Source: Bacteroidales bacterium UBA6244
Lineage (GTDB): Bacteria > Bacteroidota > Bacteroidia > Bacteroidales > F082
Assembly: GCA_002440885.1 (NCBI GenBank)
Contig: DJVY01000227.1
Location: 1 to 6,372 of the forward strand
Direction: 5' to 3'
Length of the DNA: 6,372 bases
This document shows, piece after piece, positions 5,507-6,372 of the stretch. The notes beneath the pieces were generated by a model. The model did no database searches. It saw only the letters and a list, made by a program, of their open reading frames with translations, and had not been told where the DNA came from. Numbering within the stretch: position 1 is the first letter of the stretch; the number at the start of each line of letters is the position of its first letter. The translations under genes and the position numbers were made by a program.

Positions 5507-6256
5507 ATGAAATCAACAATGGTATTACCAATAACAATTATATTTACGATCATATTTGTACAAGCAAAGGCTCAACTAATAACCGACAGGCCTGACCAAA
5601 CAGAAAGCTCAACCACAATACCCATAGGGTCTTTGCAATTGGAGAGTGGAATTCATTTAGGGTATGAGGGACATACCCGCCCATCCACCCGACAAGTATT
5701 GCTGCCAACAATTTTGACCCGTTACGGCATGACGAAATGGATTGAAATACGGGTATTGAATCAATTTGAAATGATTAATGTCGGCAACGAAACCTTTGAA
5801 GGAATAAGCGATTTGGAAGTTGGAGCAAAGGTACAGATACTCAAAAATGAAAGATTCAATACGGAAATCGCTTTTCTTTCACAAGCTGTATTACCAACAG
5901 GATCATTTGGCGTGACAGGCTACACTTATGGTGTTTCAAACAAACTGTGTGTTTCGCATAGCTTAAGTACAAATATTGGAGTAGGATATAATTTTGGCTA
6001 CAATTATTTTGGAATGGACAGGGGCGATCTGACCTACTCATTGGCTTTTGGGATAAAGATAAACAACAAAGTTGGTTTTTACTTAGAACCTTATGGAGAA
6101 GTGGCCGACATGAATGAATTTGTTGCAAATTTTGATGCCGGATTTACCTATTTAAAGAATGAAAATCTGCAATTCGATTTTTCGTTTGGCACAGGTATTA
6201 ATCAAAAAATGAATTATTTATCAATTGGCTACAGCTGGTTAATGCAAAAACAATAA
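5507..6256 (+). CDS. Outer-membrane beta-barrel transporter-like protein (PF13557, MetA-pathway type)
   Basis: A 249-residue exported protein. The Sec signal peptide (MKST through VQAKA, about residues 1-21) is followed by signal peptidase I cleavage before QL. Mature ITDRPDQTESSTTIP, close to the N-terminus, is the hallmark of the family called MetA-pathway of phenol degradation (PF13557), which forms outer-membrane barrels. The remainder alternates polar and hydrophobic or aromatic residues with many glycines (for example NIGVGYNFGYNYFGM), as beta strands do. The family name comes from a few degradation operons; no such pathway genes are nearby, so the cargo is unknown and hydrophobic-compound uptake is only a family-level guess. 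The frame is open from TTG 5456, but that would put 17 polar residues before the signal peptide and begin inside the promoter, so ATG 5507 is chosen. The gene is a separate unit 158 bases after the Nudix stop. Confidence 0.8.
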   Translation: MKSTMVLPITIIFTIIFVQAKAQLITDRPDQTESSTTIPIGSLQLESGIHLGYEGHTRPSTRQVLLPTILTRYGMTKWIEIRVLNQFEMINVGNETFEGISDLEVGAKVQILKNERFNTEIAFLSQAVLPTGSFGVTGYTYGVSNKLCVSHSLSTNIGVGYNFGYNYFGMDRGDLTYSLAFGIKINNKVGFYLEPYGEVADMNEFVANFDAGFTYLKNENLQFDFSFGTGINQKMNYLSIGYSWLMQKQ

Positions 6257-6288
6257 ATAAGAACGCCAGACATAGGTTTCCGGTTTAT

Positions 6289-6321
6289 ATCTAACGCTGA
6301 CATGGCAAATGCAGTTTGCCA
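6289..6321. repeat. Hairpin preceded by an attC-like half-core
   Basis: TGGCAAA (6303-6309) pairs perfectly with TTTGCCA (6315-6321) around a five-base loop TGCAG. It is not followed by a T-run on either strand, so it is a poor terminator. Just upstream, ATCTAAC (6289-6295) fits the RYYYAAC core of integron attC sites, but the matching GTTRRRY half is not found before the window ends. It may instead be an interspersed repeat or a weak 3'-end structure of the preceding gene. Confidence 0.35.
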
Positions 6322-6372
6322 AAAATAGTCTGAACAATGATTTTTTGTGATTTACTTGATTTTTTTGATTAA

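Noticed and set aside
6333..6372. Repetitive TGATTTTTTG / TTGATTTTTTTGATT stretch at the right edge
   Set aside because: Simple T-rich sequence; the partial repetition is too short and imperfect to call a tandem repeat or a promoter.
1..6372. CRISPR arrays, tRNA or rRNA genes, transposases, toxin-antitoxin or defence genes
   Set aside because: None seen: no regularly spaced repeats, no tRNA cloverleaf or rRNA signature, and no protein motif of those families in any credible frame.

Overview
The window looks like chromosomal DNA from a free-living member of Bacteroidota (Bacteroidetes), probably a polysaccharide-using marine or sediment lineage; the exact genus cannot be read from it. The evidence is a Bacteroidota-type HU variant, an HU / tiny basic protein / RNase G gene order beside divergent mutY, a SusB-type GH97 glycosidase, several promoters of the Bacteroidota TAnnTTTG form, and A-rich leaders mostly without Shine-Dalgarno sequences.

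Left part (1-2340): a conserved housekeeping block. The first bases hold the start of mutY on the minus strand. Divergent from it, a promoter at about 115-145 drives an HU-family DNA-binding protein and, 26 bases after it, a 29-residue, extremely basic protein (499-588) that resembles the C-terminal domain of the mitochondrial ribosomal protein mS38 (AURKAIP1/Cox24). It is easily missed because of its size. A strong hairpin terminator closes that unit. The rng gene (RNase G, GTG start) follows and ends in a near-perfect 14-bp hairpin flanked by A and T tracts, which could work in both directions.

Middle (2341-4573): a short spacer holds what looks like the C-terminal tail of a lost minus-strand outer-membrane protein, pointing into the same bidirectional terminator. 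Next comes a complete GH97 lipoprotein with all SusB-type catalytic and calcium-binding glutamates, but with no SusC/SusD partners in the window.

Right part (4574-6372): a looser, more AT-rich region. A 304-base gap ends in a promoter whose -7 element sits inside a 6+6 bp dyad. This is followed by a small Nudix hydrolase, then by an outer-membrane beta-barrel protein of the MetA-pathway (PF13557) type. The longest open frame of the latter overlaps its promoter, so the start is moved to 5507. The window ends with a hairpin preceded by an attC-like half-core.

The housekeeping block links DNA repair, nucleoid structure, translation and RNA processing. The three genes to its right appear to be separately promoted, independent units. 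No multi-gene defence or mobile system was found; the most noteworthy item is the tiny mS38-like protein.
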